Positions 7,247-14,547 of a stretch of 14,547 bases of DNA are shown here, in pieces. Position 1 is the first letter of the stretch; each line of letters starts with the position of its first letter. The translations under genes were made by a program, and so were the position numbers. Source of the stretch: an uncultured Hungatella sp. (GTDB lineage: Bacteria; Bacillota; Clostridia; Lachnospirales; Lachnospiraceae). The stretch covers positions 38,318-52,864 of the forward strand of contig CAJTOT010000006.1 of the NCBI GenBank assembly GCA_910577935.1, given 5' to 3'. The notes under the pieces are model-generated. The model was given only the letters and a program-made list of their open reading frames with translations. It had not been told where the DNA came from and ran no database searches.

Positions 7247-7275
7247 TTGACTGGAAAATTATTTTCCGATATACT
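7247..7275 (+). promoter_or_regulatory. Promoter of the cysteine-cluster protein gene
   Basis: TTGACT (7247-7252), a 17-bp spacer and TATACT (7270-7275) form a near-consensus vegetative promoter, 48 bp before the ATG at 7324. The spacer is almost entirely a palindrome (7253-7267). The element TCATTGAC occurs at 7221 and again at 7245 minus one base (7244-7251), a 23-bp direct repeat. Confidence 0.8.
7253..7267. promoter_or_regulatory. 15-bp operator palindrome inside the promoter spacer
   Basis: GGAAAAT-T-ATTTTCC has perfect 7-bp arms and a 1-bp centre, and fits entirely between the -35 and -10 of the plus promoter. A dimeric regulator bound here would block RNA polymerase, or act from the spacer. 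The regulator is unknown. Confidence 0.6.
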
Positions 7276-7323
7276 AACCATTAGTTCCATCCATTATCAT
7301 CAAAATTCCGATAGGAGCCATCT

Positions 7324-8016
7324 ATGAACCGATATATTGATCTCAATGAAGTCTCAGACGGAAAACTGTACACCGCCAACGACCTTGTGAAAGCCGGCTG
7401 CGGAGACTGCGCCGGGTGCTCCGCCTGCTGCGAGAGCATGGCCGACACCATCATCCTGGACCCTATGGATATCTATCTTCTGTCCTCCGGCCTGAACGTC
7501 TCCCCCAACGCCCTCTTCCGTGACCGGTACATGGAACTGAGCGTGGTGGACGGCATCGTCCTGCCCCATATCAAGATGACAGACGATACCGGGCACTGTC
7601 CCTTTCTCACCGGGGAGGGGCGCTGTTCCATCCATGATTTCCGCCCCGGCTTCTGCCGCCTGTTCCCTCTTGGACGCTATTACGAAAACCGGAGCTTCCG
7701 TTACTTTCTCCAGGTCAACGAGTGCCGCCGCAAAAACCGCGCCAAGGTGAGAGTCCGCAAGTGGATCGCCATGGAAGACTTTGACCGCTATGAGGTCTTC
7801 ATCGCCGACTGGCACTATTTTCTGAAAGATCTGGGAGAGTCTGTGTCCGAGAAAGGCATGGAGTGGGCGAAACAAGTGAACACGCTCATACTCAATGAAT
7901 TCATATTCAGGGCCTATGACGCTCACAGGGACTTTTATCCCCAGTTTTATGAGAGGTTTGAGGCTGCCAGGCTTGAAATAGGCGGGCAGGCCGGGACGGA
8001 CATACAAGAGCCGTAG
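7324..8016 (+). CDS. YkgJ-type cysteine cluster protein (putative metal/Fe-S binding)
   Basis: The product is 230 aa and soluble. A dense N-terminal cluster GCGDCAGCSACCE gives C26, C29, C32, C35 and C36. It is followed by C92 (GHCPFL), C101 (GRCSIHDFRP) and C111 (GFCRLFPLG). This C-x2-C-x2-C-x2-CC, then CPFL, then RCxIxxxRPxxCRxFP order is that of the YkgJ / zinc- or iron-chelating protein family, which is predicted to bind metal or an Fe-S cluster; the reaction is unknown. C134 (NECRR) may be a further ligand. The last 90 residues are helical and specific to this subgroup. The ATG has AGGAG 7 nt upstream. It is transcribed alone from the 7247-7275 promoter, with an operator palindrome inside, and ends at the 8025-8061 terminator. 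Confidence 0.9.
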   Translation: MNRYIDLNEVSDGKLYTANDLVKAGCGDCAGCSACCESMADTIILDPMDIYLLSSGLNVSPNALFRDRYMELSVVDGIVLPHIKMTDDTGHCPFLTGEGRCSIHDFRPGFCRLFPLGRYYENRSFRYFLQVNECRRKNRAKVRVRKWIAMEDFDRYEVFIADWHYFLKDLGESVSEKGMEWAKQVNTLILNEFIFRAYDAHRDFYPQFYERFEAARLEIGGQAGTDIQEP

Positions 8017-8024
8017 CACAAAAG

Positions 8025-8061
8025 AAGCCGCCCCAGGGATTTTCCTCGGGACGGCTTTTCT
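8025..8061. terminator. Bidirectional Rho-independent terminator
   Basis: AAGCCG (8025-8030) pairs with CGGCTT (8052-8057). The stem continues with CCC/GGG (8032-8034 with 8048-8050) and AGG/CCT around a GATTTT loop. A T run follows on the plus strand; on the minus strand the hairpin is followed by TCTTTTG. It sits between convergent genes and ends both the cysteine-cluster gene and the polysaccharide operon. Confidence 0.85.
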
Positions 8062-11000
8062 CTATTCCTGTTCCACGGCGAAGTCCTCTTTCACCACGCT
8101 CCACGCAGCCTCCACGCTGTACCGCGTCTTCACATAATCCTGAGTCTTCTCGCTCAACCTCCGGCACTCCTCCGGCCGGCTGTAAAGCCGGACCAGGACT
8201 CTGGCGAATGTCTCCGGTTCGTCTTCCACCGCCATGACCTCCCCGGCGCCGCTGATTCCCTCCGCGCCGATGGATGTGGTGACAATGGCCGCCCCGTTGT
8301 ACAGAGCCTCCACCACCTTTCCCTTGACGCCTGCGCCGTACCGCAGGGGCACGGCAACGATTCTGGTGGTGTCATACAGCCGCGCCAGCTCTTCCTCCGT
8401 GACAAATCCGCGGATAACCACTCCGTTTTCCGGCTCCTCTAATGCCTTGATCTCCTCTGTCACCTTGGAGCCCACCACGATAAACTTCGGCGGCTCCTTC
8501 CCCTCTTCTTCCATCTGACTGCGGACCAGAGGATAGATCTCCCTGACAAACCATATCACGGCGTCGGCGTTGGGCGGGTGGGCGAAGCCTCCCACAAACA
8601 GGATTCCCTCCCTCTCGGCGAAGTCCTGCGGAATATCCTGGCGGAACTGCTCGTACACGTAAGCCACGATATCTTTCACCGGGATATCGGCGTCCACCGC
8701 CTTGATGGCGTTTTTCTCCACAAAGGACGGGTAGTAGGAAACCGCCGCCTTGTACATGAGAGACATCTCGACGGACCGCCAGTAAGCTGCCGACTGCTTC
8801 TTCTCTATGTCCCCGGTGAGCTCGTACTCCCTGCCCTCTCTGAGGAAATGCAGGTCATGGCCGTAGTAGATAATCTTGATGTCCGTGTTCTCCTTTATAA
8901 AGTCCACGTATTTCGCAGCGATGTGAGGACGGTTTAAATAGGCGAACTGAATATCTTTCCCGTGCTTCTTCAGCCAGTCCCAGATGCCCGACTGGCACTC
9001 CGGGCCGTAGAGAATCTCGATGCCCATCTGCTGAAGCTGTGTGGAGTATGGCTCCTCGTGGAGGAAATTGTCCCCCAGAAACTTTACCACATACCCCATT
9101 TTGACAAACATCTTCAGATACTGGTATGTGGTCTTGGAGCCGGCGTCCCTGTCATAGGTGGGCACATAGTGGTCCACCACCAGAATCACAGGCTTCCCCA
9201 TGCTCCTCTCCCTGGCGCGGAACGGGTCCGGGCTGCCGTTGTTCTCGCACTGCAGCGCAAACTCCGCCGCCCACTTCTCCTTCAGCTTCCTGCTGTTCTC
9301 CACCTGATACCGCTTGAGCCCCGTGCCCTCCACATCGGTTCCGTTGGAAATCCCCTCGAAGTGGATGACCCTGGAGAGAGGCTGATACACCACCCGGTAT
9401 CCCGCCCGGCGCACCTCAAAGGCCAGGTCCGAATCCTCGCAGTACGCCGGGGCGAACCGGCTGTCAAAGCCTCCGATCTTTTTCCACAGATCATTGGGCA
9501 GGAGGATGGCCGCGCCGGAAATATAGTCCACATCTTTCACATAGTTGTACTCCGGCTTGTCCGGGTCGTCCATTCTCCCGTAGTTCCACCCGGAACCGTC
9601 GCTCCAGATGATTCCGCCGGCCTCCTGGAGCCTTCCGTCAGGATACACCAGCTTGGAGCCTGCCATGCCGATGGTCTCATCCGACTCCATAAGCTCTACC
9701 AGAGAACTGAGCCACCCCTCCGTCACCTGGGTGTCATTGTTGAGGAACATAAGGTATGTCCCCCTGGCCTTCTCCGCCGCGTGGTTGCAGTTTAGCAGAA
9801 AGCCCTGGTTGGTCTCGTTTCTGCAGATCACAAGCCCCCTGGCGTACCGCTCCAAGTCTTTGGTGGCGTCTGTGGACACGTCGTCGGCGATGATGACCTC
9901 ATAGCTCACGTCCTTTGTGTGCTCCAGTATGGACACCAGGCAGGCGTAAGTGTACTCCACCTGGTTGTACACCGGGATGATGATGGACACCTTGGGATTT
10001 CTCACCCTGGGAAATACCAGGCGCCCGTGTTCCTTGTACACGCTTCCGATGGCAAAATCTCCCTCCATCAGGTTCTTGCCCTCTTTGGTACTGTAAAATC
10101 TCACCGAGCGCACCGGGTGCTTCACGTACTCTTTCACATAGGACAGCTTCTTCCTCTCCACAGTGCCCTCGGGGTACTTCTCGTTCAGCTTCTCCCCCGC
10201 CTTCCGCCGCGCCTTGGACAGAAGAGCCTCATGGCGGGTCAGATAGGTCAAGGTGCTGCTCATCTCTCCCACCTCGCGGCGGAGGTCTCTTATGATGGCC
10301 TCCAGATTGTTCACATGGTTCTGAGTAAGACGCTGGACCTCCGATATCTTTCCGATGGTCACGTCCTTCTCCTCCAGCTGCCGGCGGAGGCTGTCTATAA
10401 GCTCCAGCCGGCGGGCCAGCTCCTTCTCAAGCTCCCCCATATCCTCCAGGTGAAGAGTCTCCCCGTAATAGTTCTCCAGGTAGATCTTCTGGTTCTCCCC
10501 GTGGACATAATTCTGGAAATTCTTCTCCATGTTTTCGTAGATTTCCGCCGCCCGCTCCGTGATTCCGAACTCCCCCAGCCAGTCCCCCGCGTTCCCGTAT
10601 CCTGTCAGCAGACTTCTGTACCTCCTGAAAAAATAGTACAGAATCCGGTACTTAATATATTCCACCGGAACAGGAAAAGAGAAAACCCACTCATAGTCCA
10701 GACAGAACCATTCCTGTCCCACCAGCAGAATATTTTCAAAGAGGGCGTCGATGTTGGATATCTCCAGACTCTCCCAGCCTGCCGGCATCCGGTCAGGCAG
10801 CTGCCCGAACACTGCCTCAAATTCTTCCGTGACGGCAAATGGGCTCCGGCAGGAATCATGGACCTGAAGGACGATTTCCATGGCCTGCCTCACTGCCTCC
10901 ACCGGCGCCTGTCCGCCCATGACGGCCTGCCCCAGCCGCTCCGACAGAGTCTCTCCCATGAGATAGGGAAATCCGGCGCTTTGCCCGTCCCCGCTCATGT

Positions 11001-12033
11001 GGGGCTCCGGGAATTTAAGCCGGACATGCTGTCTGTTGAGAGCCAGGCAGTTATCCTTGAAAGCGCGGATATGGCCTGCCCCCTCGTGGGTGAGCGCAGA
11101 CTTCTCCACATGCCTTGTATCTCCCCCGGTCCCCTTCTCGCCTGAGATGACTGTTCGTATCTGGAACCTGTCCTTTCTCGTGCAGTTGTACTTTATATAC
11201 TGGGCGGTCCGCCCTCGCTCTCCCGCAGCCGCCTCTTTTTTCCAGATGGCCAGGTAAGAGTTGGCGTACCTGTCAAACTGCCCGTCCTCGCAGACCTGGT
11301 CAAATCTGGCCCCCACGTCAAGCCCCACATACCTGGGATAGTCGTAAGCCTCCACCGTATCCGTCAAATCCCCTTTAACCGGCAGATACTCGTCAGAATA
11401 GATGGACACCGGCAGGCGGTAATCCGGCATGGGATAGTAGAAGGTCACGTCTCTGCCGTCCTCCCGCTCTGACAGATATCCCATGAGGGCATTTTTCGAA
11501 AAACTAAAAGCATCCTCTGAAACCCCGGCCCAGTATTTGACGCCGAAAGGATTGCAGACAGCTGCTATCAGCTCTCCCTCCGGCTTTAAAAGCCGCTTTG
11601 CCGCTTTAATCTCCTCCCGGGCCCTTTCCCCTAAGGTTCCCACAAACACCACATAGTCGTACCGTTCTTCGCTCTTGGCGGCATACTCCTGTATCCCGCC
11701 CCGGAAATAGCGTATATTCTTGCGCCCGCCAAACTCCACATGGCGGAGCCGGTTCACCGCCAGATTCTCCTCCGACAGGTCCAGCACATCCACACCGGAC
11801 ACTTTCCCGGCGTAGACTCCCGTGAGAGCCCCGTAGCCGGAGCCCGCTTCCAGGAGCGTTCCCTCCGGCCGAAACGGATACCAGTCCATCAGGCTCTCCC
11901 TCTGGCCCGACAGGGCATACAGATAATCCAGGCGCCCATGCTCTTTCAGTATCTCATGCCTGTCGCCTTTGTATGTCCTCAACACCTTCAAAAGCTGTCC
12001 GCTTATATCATCCTTTGATTTCCACTCAGCCAT
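8062..12033 (-). CDS. Multidomain methyltransferase-kinase-coiled coil-GT2-GT4 polysaccharide enzyme
   Basis: The predicted protein is 1323 aa with no membrane segment seen. Domains in order: a class I SAM methyltransferase (about 50-200, motif I LEAGSGYGALTG at 60-71, then VDVLDLSEEN); a kinase/phosphotransferase-like domain (about 275-500) with candidate Lys K311, catalytic loop NIDALFEN (D429, N434) and metal Asp D446 in LDYEW; a coiled coil (about 533-605); a GT2 glycosyltransferase (680-900) with VSIIIPVYN, LNNDTQV and YCEDSDLAF, of the rhamnosyltransferase-like type; and a GT4 glycosyltransferase (947-1315) with FVGGFAHPPN and YGAGVKGKVVEAL. It probably builds and modifies a surface polysaccharide from nucleotide sugars on the cytoplasmic side. 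The frame is open from 12093, but the ATG at 12033 has GGAGG 5 nt before it and overlaps the wzt stop by 8 nt, implying translational coupling. The kinase role is inferred from motifs; the two glycosyltransferases are near certain. Confidence 0.92.
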   Translation of the reverse strand: MAEWKSKDDISGQLLKVLRTYKGDRHEILKEHGRLDYLYALSGQRESLMDWYPFRPEGTLLEAGSGYGALTGVYAGKVSGVDVLDLSEENLAVNRLRHVEFGGRKNIRYFRGGIQEYAAKSEERYDYVVFVGTLGERAREEIKAAKRLLKPEGELIAAVCNPFGVKYWAGVSEDAFSFSKNALMGYLSEREDGRDVTFYYPMPDYRLPVSIYSDEYLPVKGDLTDTVEAYDYPRYVGLDVGARFDQVCEDGQFDRYANSYLAIWKKEAAAGERGRTAQYIKYNCTRKDRFQIRTVISGEKGTGGDTRHVEKSALTHEGAGHIRAFKDNCLALNRQHVRLKFPEPHMSGDGQSAGFPYLMGETLSERLGQAVMGGQAPVEAVRQAMEIVLQVHDSCRSPFAVTEEFEAVFGQLPDRMPAGWESLEISNIDALFENILLVGQEWFCLDYEWVFSFPVPVEYIKYRILYYFFRRYRSLLTGYGNAGDWLGEFGITERAAEIYENMEKNFQNYVHGENQKIYLENYYGETLHLEDMGELEKELARRLELIDSLRRQLEEKDVTIGKISEVQRLTQNHVNNLEAIIRDLRREVGEMSSTLTYLTRHEALLSKARRKAGEKLNEKYPEGTVERKKLSYVKEYVKHPVRSVRFYSTKEGKNLMEGDFAIGSVYKEHGRLVFPRVRNPKVSIIIPVYNQVEYTYACLVSILEHTKDVSYEVIIADDVSTDATKDLERYARGLVICRNETNQGFLLNCNHAAEKARGTYLMFLNNDTQVTEGWLSSLVELMESDETIGMAGSKLVYPDGRLQEAGGIIWSDGSGWNYGRMDDPDKPEYNYVKDVDYISGAAILLPNDLWKKIGGFDSRFAPAYCEDSDLAFEVRRAGYRVVYQPLSRVIHFEGISNGTDVEGTGLKRYQVENSRKLKEKWAAEFALQCENNGSPDPFRARERSMGKPVILVVDHYVPTYDRDAGSKTTYQYLKMFVKMGYVVKFLGDNFLHEEPYSTQLQQMGIEILYGPECQSGIWDWLKKHGKDIQFAYLNRPHIAAKYVDFIKENTDIKIIYYGHDLHFLREGREYELTGDIEKKQSAAYWRSVEMSLMYKAAVSYYPSFVEKNAIKAVDADIPVKDIVAYVYEQFRQDIPQDFAEREGILFVGGFAHPPNADAVIWFVREIYPLVRSQMEEEGKEPPKFIVVGSKVTEEIKALEEPENGVVIRGFVTEEELARLYDTTRIVAVPLRYGAGVKGKVVEALYNGAAIVTTSIGAEGISGAGEVMAVEDEPETFARVLVRLYSRPEECRRLSEKTQDYVKTRYSVEAAWSVVKEDFAVEQE

Positions 12034-13369
12034 CTCTACCTCCAGCCTTGTCACTTTCCGTCTTGTGAGCCTCCACCTCCGACTCCATGTCATAGACTCC
12101 CACCGTGTTCTTGTTGGAGATCACCGTGATGTTGGCCACGTCGTACAGCCGGTGGTACACCACATGTTCTCCCATCTCAAATCCGGTGCAGCTCATGGAC
12201 AGAAGATACTCTCCTCCCTGGAGGGTCATCTTCTGGGTAAACGACACCTCATACTCGTCCCCCGGCCCCACAGGCCGGATATCCGTCCCCTCGTACATGG
12301 TGTTGGTTCCGCTTAAATCCGTCCCCTTCTTGTCCTTGATGGTGTAGGTAAATATAGGGCTCTCGATTCTGGCGCGGAACCGTATCTTCTCTTTGATGGT
12401 AAAATTCTCGCCTTTCAGGAGAAGGTTGGTCAGATTTCCCTGCCCGTCAAACAGCCCCAGGTCGTAGATCTCCGCCCGCCCGTCCCCGTACTCGGTCCTG
12501 CCGGGGTTGATGGTCAGCTTGTCTTTCATCAGGCCGCCATGGTGTTCCTCCATTCTGTGTTCCCGTCCCCTGTCAGCCCCGGACTGCTCTCCTGAGAAAT
12601 CATTCATCTCCTCCAGCTCTTCCTCCAGGGCGTCCATCTGGTTGGCCAGAATCTTCTTGTATAAGTCCACCATATGCCCCGGCTCTCCCTCTGCCACGAA
12701 GTTCCCTCTGTTCAGCAGCACCACCTTGTCGCAGTACTTGATGATGCTGCCCATGTCGTGAGTCACCATGAGGATGGTGGTTCCCCTCTCCCGGATCTCC
12801 TCCATGCGCCGGTAACATTTTGACTGAAAAAACACGTCCCCCACAGACAGGGCCTCATCCACGATGAGAATCTCCGGCTCCACGTTGATGGCCAGGGCAA
12901 AGGCCAGGCGGACAAACATGCCGCTGGAGTAAGTCTTCACCGGCTGATACACAAAATCCCCGATGTCTGCGAAGTCCAGAATATCCCCCAGCTTCTCGTC
13001 CATCTCCTTTCTGGAGAAGCCCATCATGGTGCCGTTCATATAGATATTTTCAATCCCCGTGTAGTCCGAGTTAAACCCGGCTCCCAGTTCCAGAAGGGCC
13101 GATATGGTCCCCTTCACCTCCACCGTCCCCTGTGTGGGGGACAGCACGCCGGTGATGATCTTTAAAATTGTGGATTTCCCCGACCCGTTGGTTCCGATGA
13201 TGCCCACCGTCTCCCCCTTCTTCACATGAAAGGAGATGTCATTCAGGGCGTAAAATTTTTTGTGATACTCCTTGTGTCTGGGATGGAGAGACTCCTTCAG
13301 CCGGTCGATGGGCTTGTCGTATATCTTATATACCTTCGTCACGTCTTTTACTGTAATCGCGTTTTCCAT
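12026..13369 (-). CDS. wzt: Polysaccharide ABC exporter ATP-binding protein with C-terminal Wzt-like domain
   Basis: The product is 447 aa. Residues 1-240 are an ABC ATPase of the Wzt/TagH/KpsT class: Walker A GTNGSGKST (59-67), signature YSSGM (147-151, the short form typical of polysaccharide exporters), Walker B ILIVDEAL (167-174) and the switch histidine in THD (203-205). A charged linker (245-282, Glu/Arg/His-rich) leads to residues about 283-420, a beta-rich domain matching the Wzt C-terminal fold, with strands around RAEIYDLGLFD, FTIKEKIRFRARIE and GGEYLLSMSCTG. In E. coli O8/O9a Wzt this domain binds the modified non-reducing end of the O-antigen and makes export depend on it. The ATG at 13369 has GAGGTG 6 nt upstream. 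Its end overlaps the next gene by 8 nt. Lacking a proven substrate, tagH-like names would also fit. Confidence 0.93.
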   Translation of the reverse strand: MENAITVKDVTKVYKIYDKPIDRLKESLHPRHKEYHKKFYALNDISFHVKKGETVGIIGTNGSGKSTILKIITGVLSPTQGTVEVKGTISALLELGAGFNSDYTGIENIYMNGTMMGFSRKEMDEKLGDILDFADIGDFVYQPVKTYSSGMFVRLAFALAINVEPEILIVDEALSVGDVFFQSKCYRRMEEIRERGTTILMVTHDMGSIIKYCDKVVLLNRGNFVAEGEPGHMVDLYKKILANQMDALEEELEEMNDFSGEQSGADRGREHRMEEHHGGLMKDKLTINPGRTEYGDGRAEIYDLGLFDGQGNLTNLLLKGENFTIKEKIRFRARIESPIFTYTIKDKKGTDLSGTNTMYEGTDIRPVGPGDEYEVSFTQKMTLQGGEYLLSMSCTGFEMGEHVVYHRLYDVANITVISNKNTVGVYDMESEVEAHKTESDKAGGRDG

Positions 13370-13405
13370 TATTCACCTCAAGACTGTTTATGCCGCTTCC
13401 TTCCC

Positions 13406-13422
13406 GACGGCTTTCTGCCGTC
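13406..13422. repeat. Intercistronic hairpin between wzm and wzt
   Basis: On the minus strand GACGGC-AGAAA-GCCGTC is a perfect 6-bp stem with a 5-nt loop in the 62-nt gap between the permease stop and the ATPase start. There is no T tract, so it is more likely an RNA-stability or processing element than a terminator. Confidence 0.5.
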
Positions 13423-13431
13423 TTGCCTGGA

Positions 13432-14250
13432 CTACAGCACATCGGAAAAATGGGGCCGCAGCCTTTTAAATACCTTCAGTCCCACCAGAAACATGCAGAC
13501 GGTAACTCCCCAGAAGTAGAGGGTCAGGGTCGGGCGCTGCCAGAACCAGTTGCCCAGAAGCATGCTGTCCCGGTATCCCACCACGATGTAATACATAGGG
13601 TTCACCTTGAGAATCACAGACAGCAGCGGGTAGACCGCCCTGTCCGCGAACTGTTCCTCCTGCCACATAATGGGGATGAGCCACATCCCGAACTGAAGGC
13701 AGATGCTGACAATCTGAGACATGTCTTTAAAAAACACCTGGACAGCGCAGGTAAAGTAAACCATCCCCAGGGCATACACAGTCGCCGCCATGGTATAGTA
13801 CAGCGCCTGAACCCATGTGGCCCTCGGCGCCCACCCGAAACACAGGCAAAGCCCCGCCATGATGACCACAAAGATTAAGTGGACGATGAGACAGGAGAGT
13901 ATTTTTATAATGGGCAGTATCTCCACCCGGAACACTACCTTCTTTACCAGATAGCTGTACTCCTGAAGACAGTTGGTCCCGGCATTTAAGGCCTCGCTGA
14001 AATAGAACCAGGGCACAATCCCCGGAACCAGCCACAGCACATATGGGACTCCTTCAATAGGGTTCGCGTTGCGGAACCCGATTCCAAAAACAAAATAGTA
14101 GATGGCAACCGTGACCATGGGCTGGACGAACATCCACACCACCCCGAAATAGGAGCCCACAAACCTTTTGCGGAAATCTGCCTTCGCCAGGTCGGCGATG
14201 AGCCTTCTCTTTGCCACCACATCCTTCAGCAGGGATATCACATAATTCAT
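13432..14250 (-). CDS. wzm: Polysaccharide ABC exporter permease
   Basis: The product is 272 aa, the usual size of the Wzm/TagG/RgpC-type ABC-2 permease. The N-terminal amphipathic part (IADLAKADFRKRFVGSYFG) leads to VVWMFVQPMVTVAIYYFVFG, the family's signature first membrane helix. About six membrane segments follow, with WLVPGIVPWFYFSEAL and the late MWLIPIMW and LKVNPMYYIVVGYRD blocks, all typical. It forms the channel that moves a lipid-linked polysaccharide across the membrane, powered by the neighbouring ATPase. The ATG at 14250 lies 12 nt after the rfbC stop, and an AAGGA overlapping that stop serves as ribosome site, so rfbC and wzm are one transcript. Confidence 0.93.
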   Translation of the reverse strand: MNYVISLLKDVVAKRRLIADLAKADFRKRFVGSYFGVVWMFVQPMVTVAIYYFVFGIGFRNANPIEGVPYVLWLVPGIVPWFYFSEALNAGTNCLQEYSYLVKKVVFRVEILPIIKILSCLIVHLIFVVIMAGLCLCFGWAPRATWVQALYYTMAATVYALGMVYFTCAVQVFFKDMSQIVSICLQFGMWLIPIMWQEEQFADRAVYPLLSVILKVNPMYYIVVGYRDSMLLGNWFWQRPTLTLYFWGVTVCMFLVGLKVFKRLRPHFSDVL

Positions 14251-14262
14251 AAACTTCTGTCC

Positions 14263-14547
14263 TTATACGTTCTGGAATTTAAATGTTTCCTTCAGGCCGC
14301 CCCACTTCTGGTCTTTCTCGGAGATAATCAGCTCCATCCCCTTCTCAACAGGCCACTCGATACCGATCTCCGGGTCATTCCAGGCAAGGCCGCCCTCGTC
14401 CCCCGGATGATAGAAGTCGGTGCACTTGTAGGCGAACTCCGCCTCGTCGGACAGAACCAGGAAGCCGTGGGCAAATCCTTCCGGAATGTAGAACTGCTTC
14501 TTGTTCTCCGCCGACAGCTCCACGCCGAACCATTTTCCATAGGTCGC
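14263..14547 (-). CDS. rfbC: dTDP-4-dehydrorhamnose 3,5-epimerase, C-terminal part (cut by window edge)
   Basis: The frame is open to the window edge, giving the last 94 residues of RmlC/RfbC. The family blocks are plain: TYGKWFGVELSAENKKQFYI, PEGFAHGFLVLSDEAEFAYK, then FYHPGDEGGLAWNDPEIGIE. RmlC is a cupin-fold enzyme that epimerises C3 and C5 of dTDP-4-keto-6-deoxyglucose, the third step of dTDP-L-rhamnose synthesis; the Tyr of AYKC probably sits at the active-site Tyr position. The N-terminal half with the catalytic His lies outside. It stands first among the visible genes of this operon, 12 nt before the permease, which indicates that the exported polymer contains L-rhamnose. Confidence 0.95.
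   Translation of the reverse strand, partial: ATYGKWFGVELSAENKKQFYIPEGFAHGFLVLSDEAEFAYKCTDFYHPGDEGGLAWNDPEIGIEWPVEKGMELIISEKDQKWGGLKETFKFQNV

Noticed and set aside
7102..7290. 62-codon minus-strand open frame upstream of the DUF7309-type gene
   Set aside because: It has no ribosome site, spans the TATAAT promoter of the next gene and has no recognisable protein features.
9919..11145. 408-codon plus-strand open frame opposite the multidomain enzyme
   Set aside because: It is antisense to well-conserved kinase-like, coiled-coil and GT2 coding sequence, resembles no family, and such frames are common opposite GC-rich genes.
1..14547. CRISPR array, tRNA, rRNA, insertion sequence or prophage
   Set aside because: I saw no regularly spaced repeats, no clover-leaf with CCA-type end, no transposase or integrase motifs and no terminal inverted repeats flanking genes.

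Overview
The window looks like chromosomal DNA of a Gram-positive Clostridia member, most likely a GC-rich Lachnospiraceae (inference). The reasons are strong AGGAG-type ribosome binding sites, a secreted protein with cell-wall-binding (choline-binding-like) repeats, a short clostridial-type FeoB with a Cys-rich gate loop, a DUF7309/DUF6930-type protein, and a Wzm/Wzt-type polysaccharide exporter beside a dTDP-rhamnose gene. I see no tRNA, rRNA, CRISPR array, insertion sequence or phage gene.

Left part (1-3962). On the minus strand: the start of a secreted wall-binding protein (1-180), a MerR-family regulator (242-1111) with a clear promoter, and feoB (1216-3043), a ferrous-iron transporter broken by a one-base frameshift near 1561-1573. 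A run of 14 C (14 G on the coding strand) sits at the feoB start. Upstream lie two copies of an 11-bp element centred on the palindrome TAACGTTA, then a small plus-strand gene for an exported or membrane protein (3267-3554) with its own extended -10 promoter and terminator, then feoA (3645-3887, minus). The feo locus is therefore split by an inverted small gene.

Middle part (3963-8061). sfsA is on the plus strand. On the minus strand a DUF7309/DUF6930-type gene (6089-7102) is followed 16 nt later by a MATE-family transporter gene (4749-6072), which is also frameshifted by one base near 5575-5609. Divergent from the DUF gene is a cysteine-cluster (YkgJ-like) protein (7324-8016). The two share a compact divergent promoter region with a 15-bp palindrome filling the -35/-10 spacer of the plus promoter. 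A strong bidirectional terminator (8025-8061) separates this part from the next.

Right part (8062-14547), one minus-strand operon: rfbC (3' part), wzm permease, wzt ATPase with a C-terminal carbohydrate-binding-like domain, and a 1323-aa multidomain enzyme. That enzyme is, in order, a SAM methyltransferase, a kinase-like domain, a coiled coil, a GT2 and a GT4 glycosyltransferase. The set fits synthesis and ABC-dependent export of a rhamnose-containing surface polysaccharide. The methyltransferase-kinase-coiled-coil order resembles the enterobacterial chain-terminator and length ruler WbdD, here apparently fused to glycosyltransferases and next to a Wzt able to read a chain-end cap. This is the most interesting system in the window.
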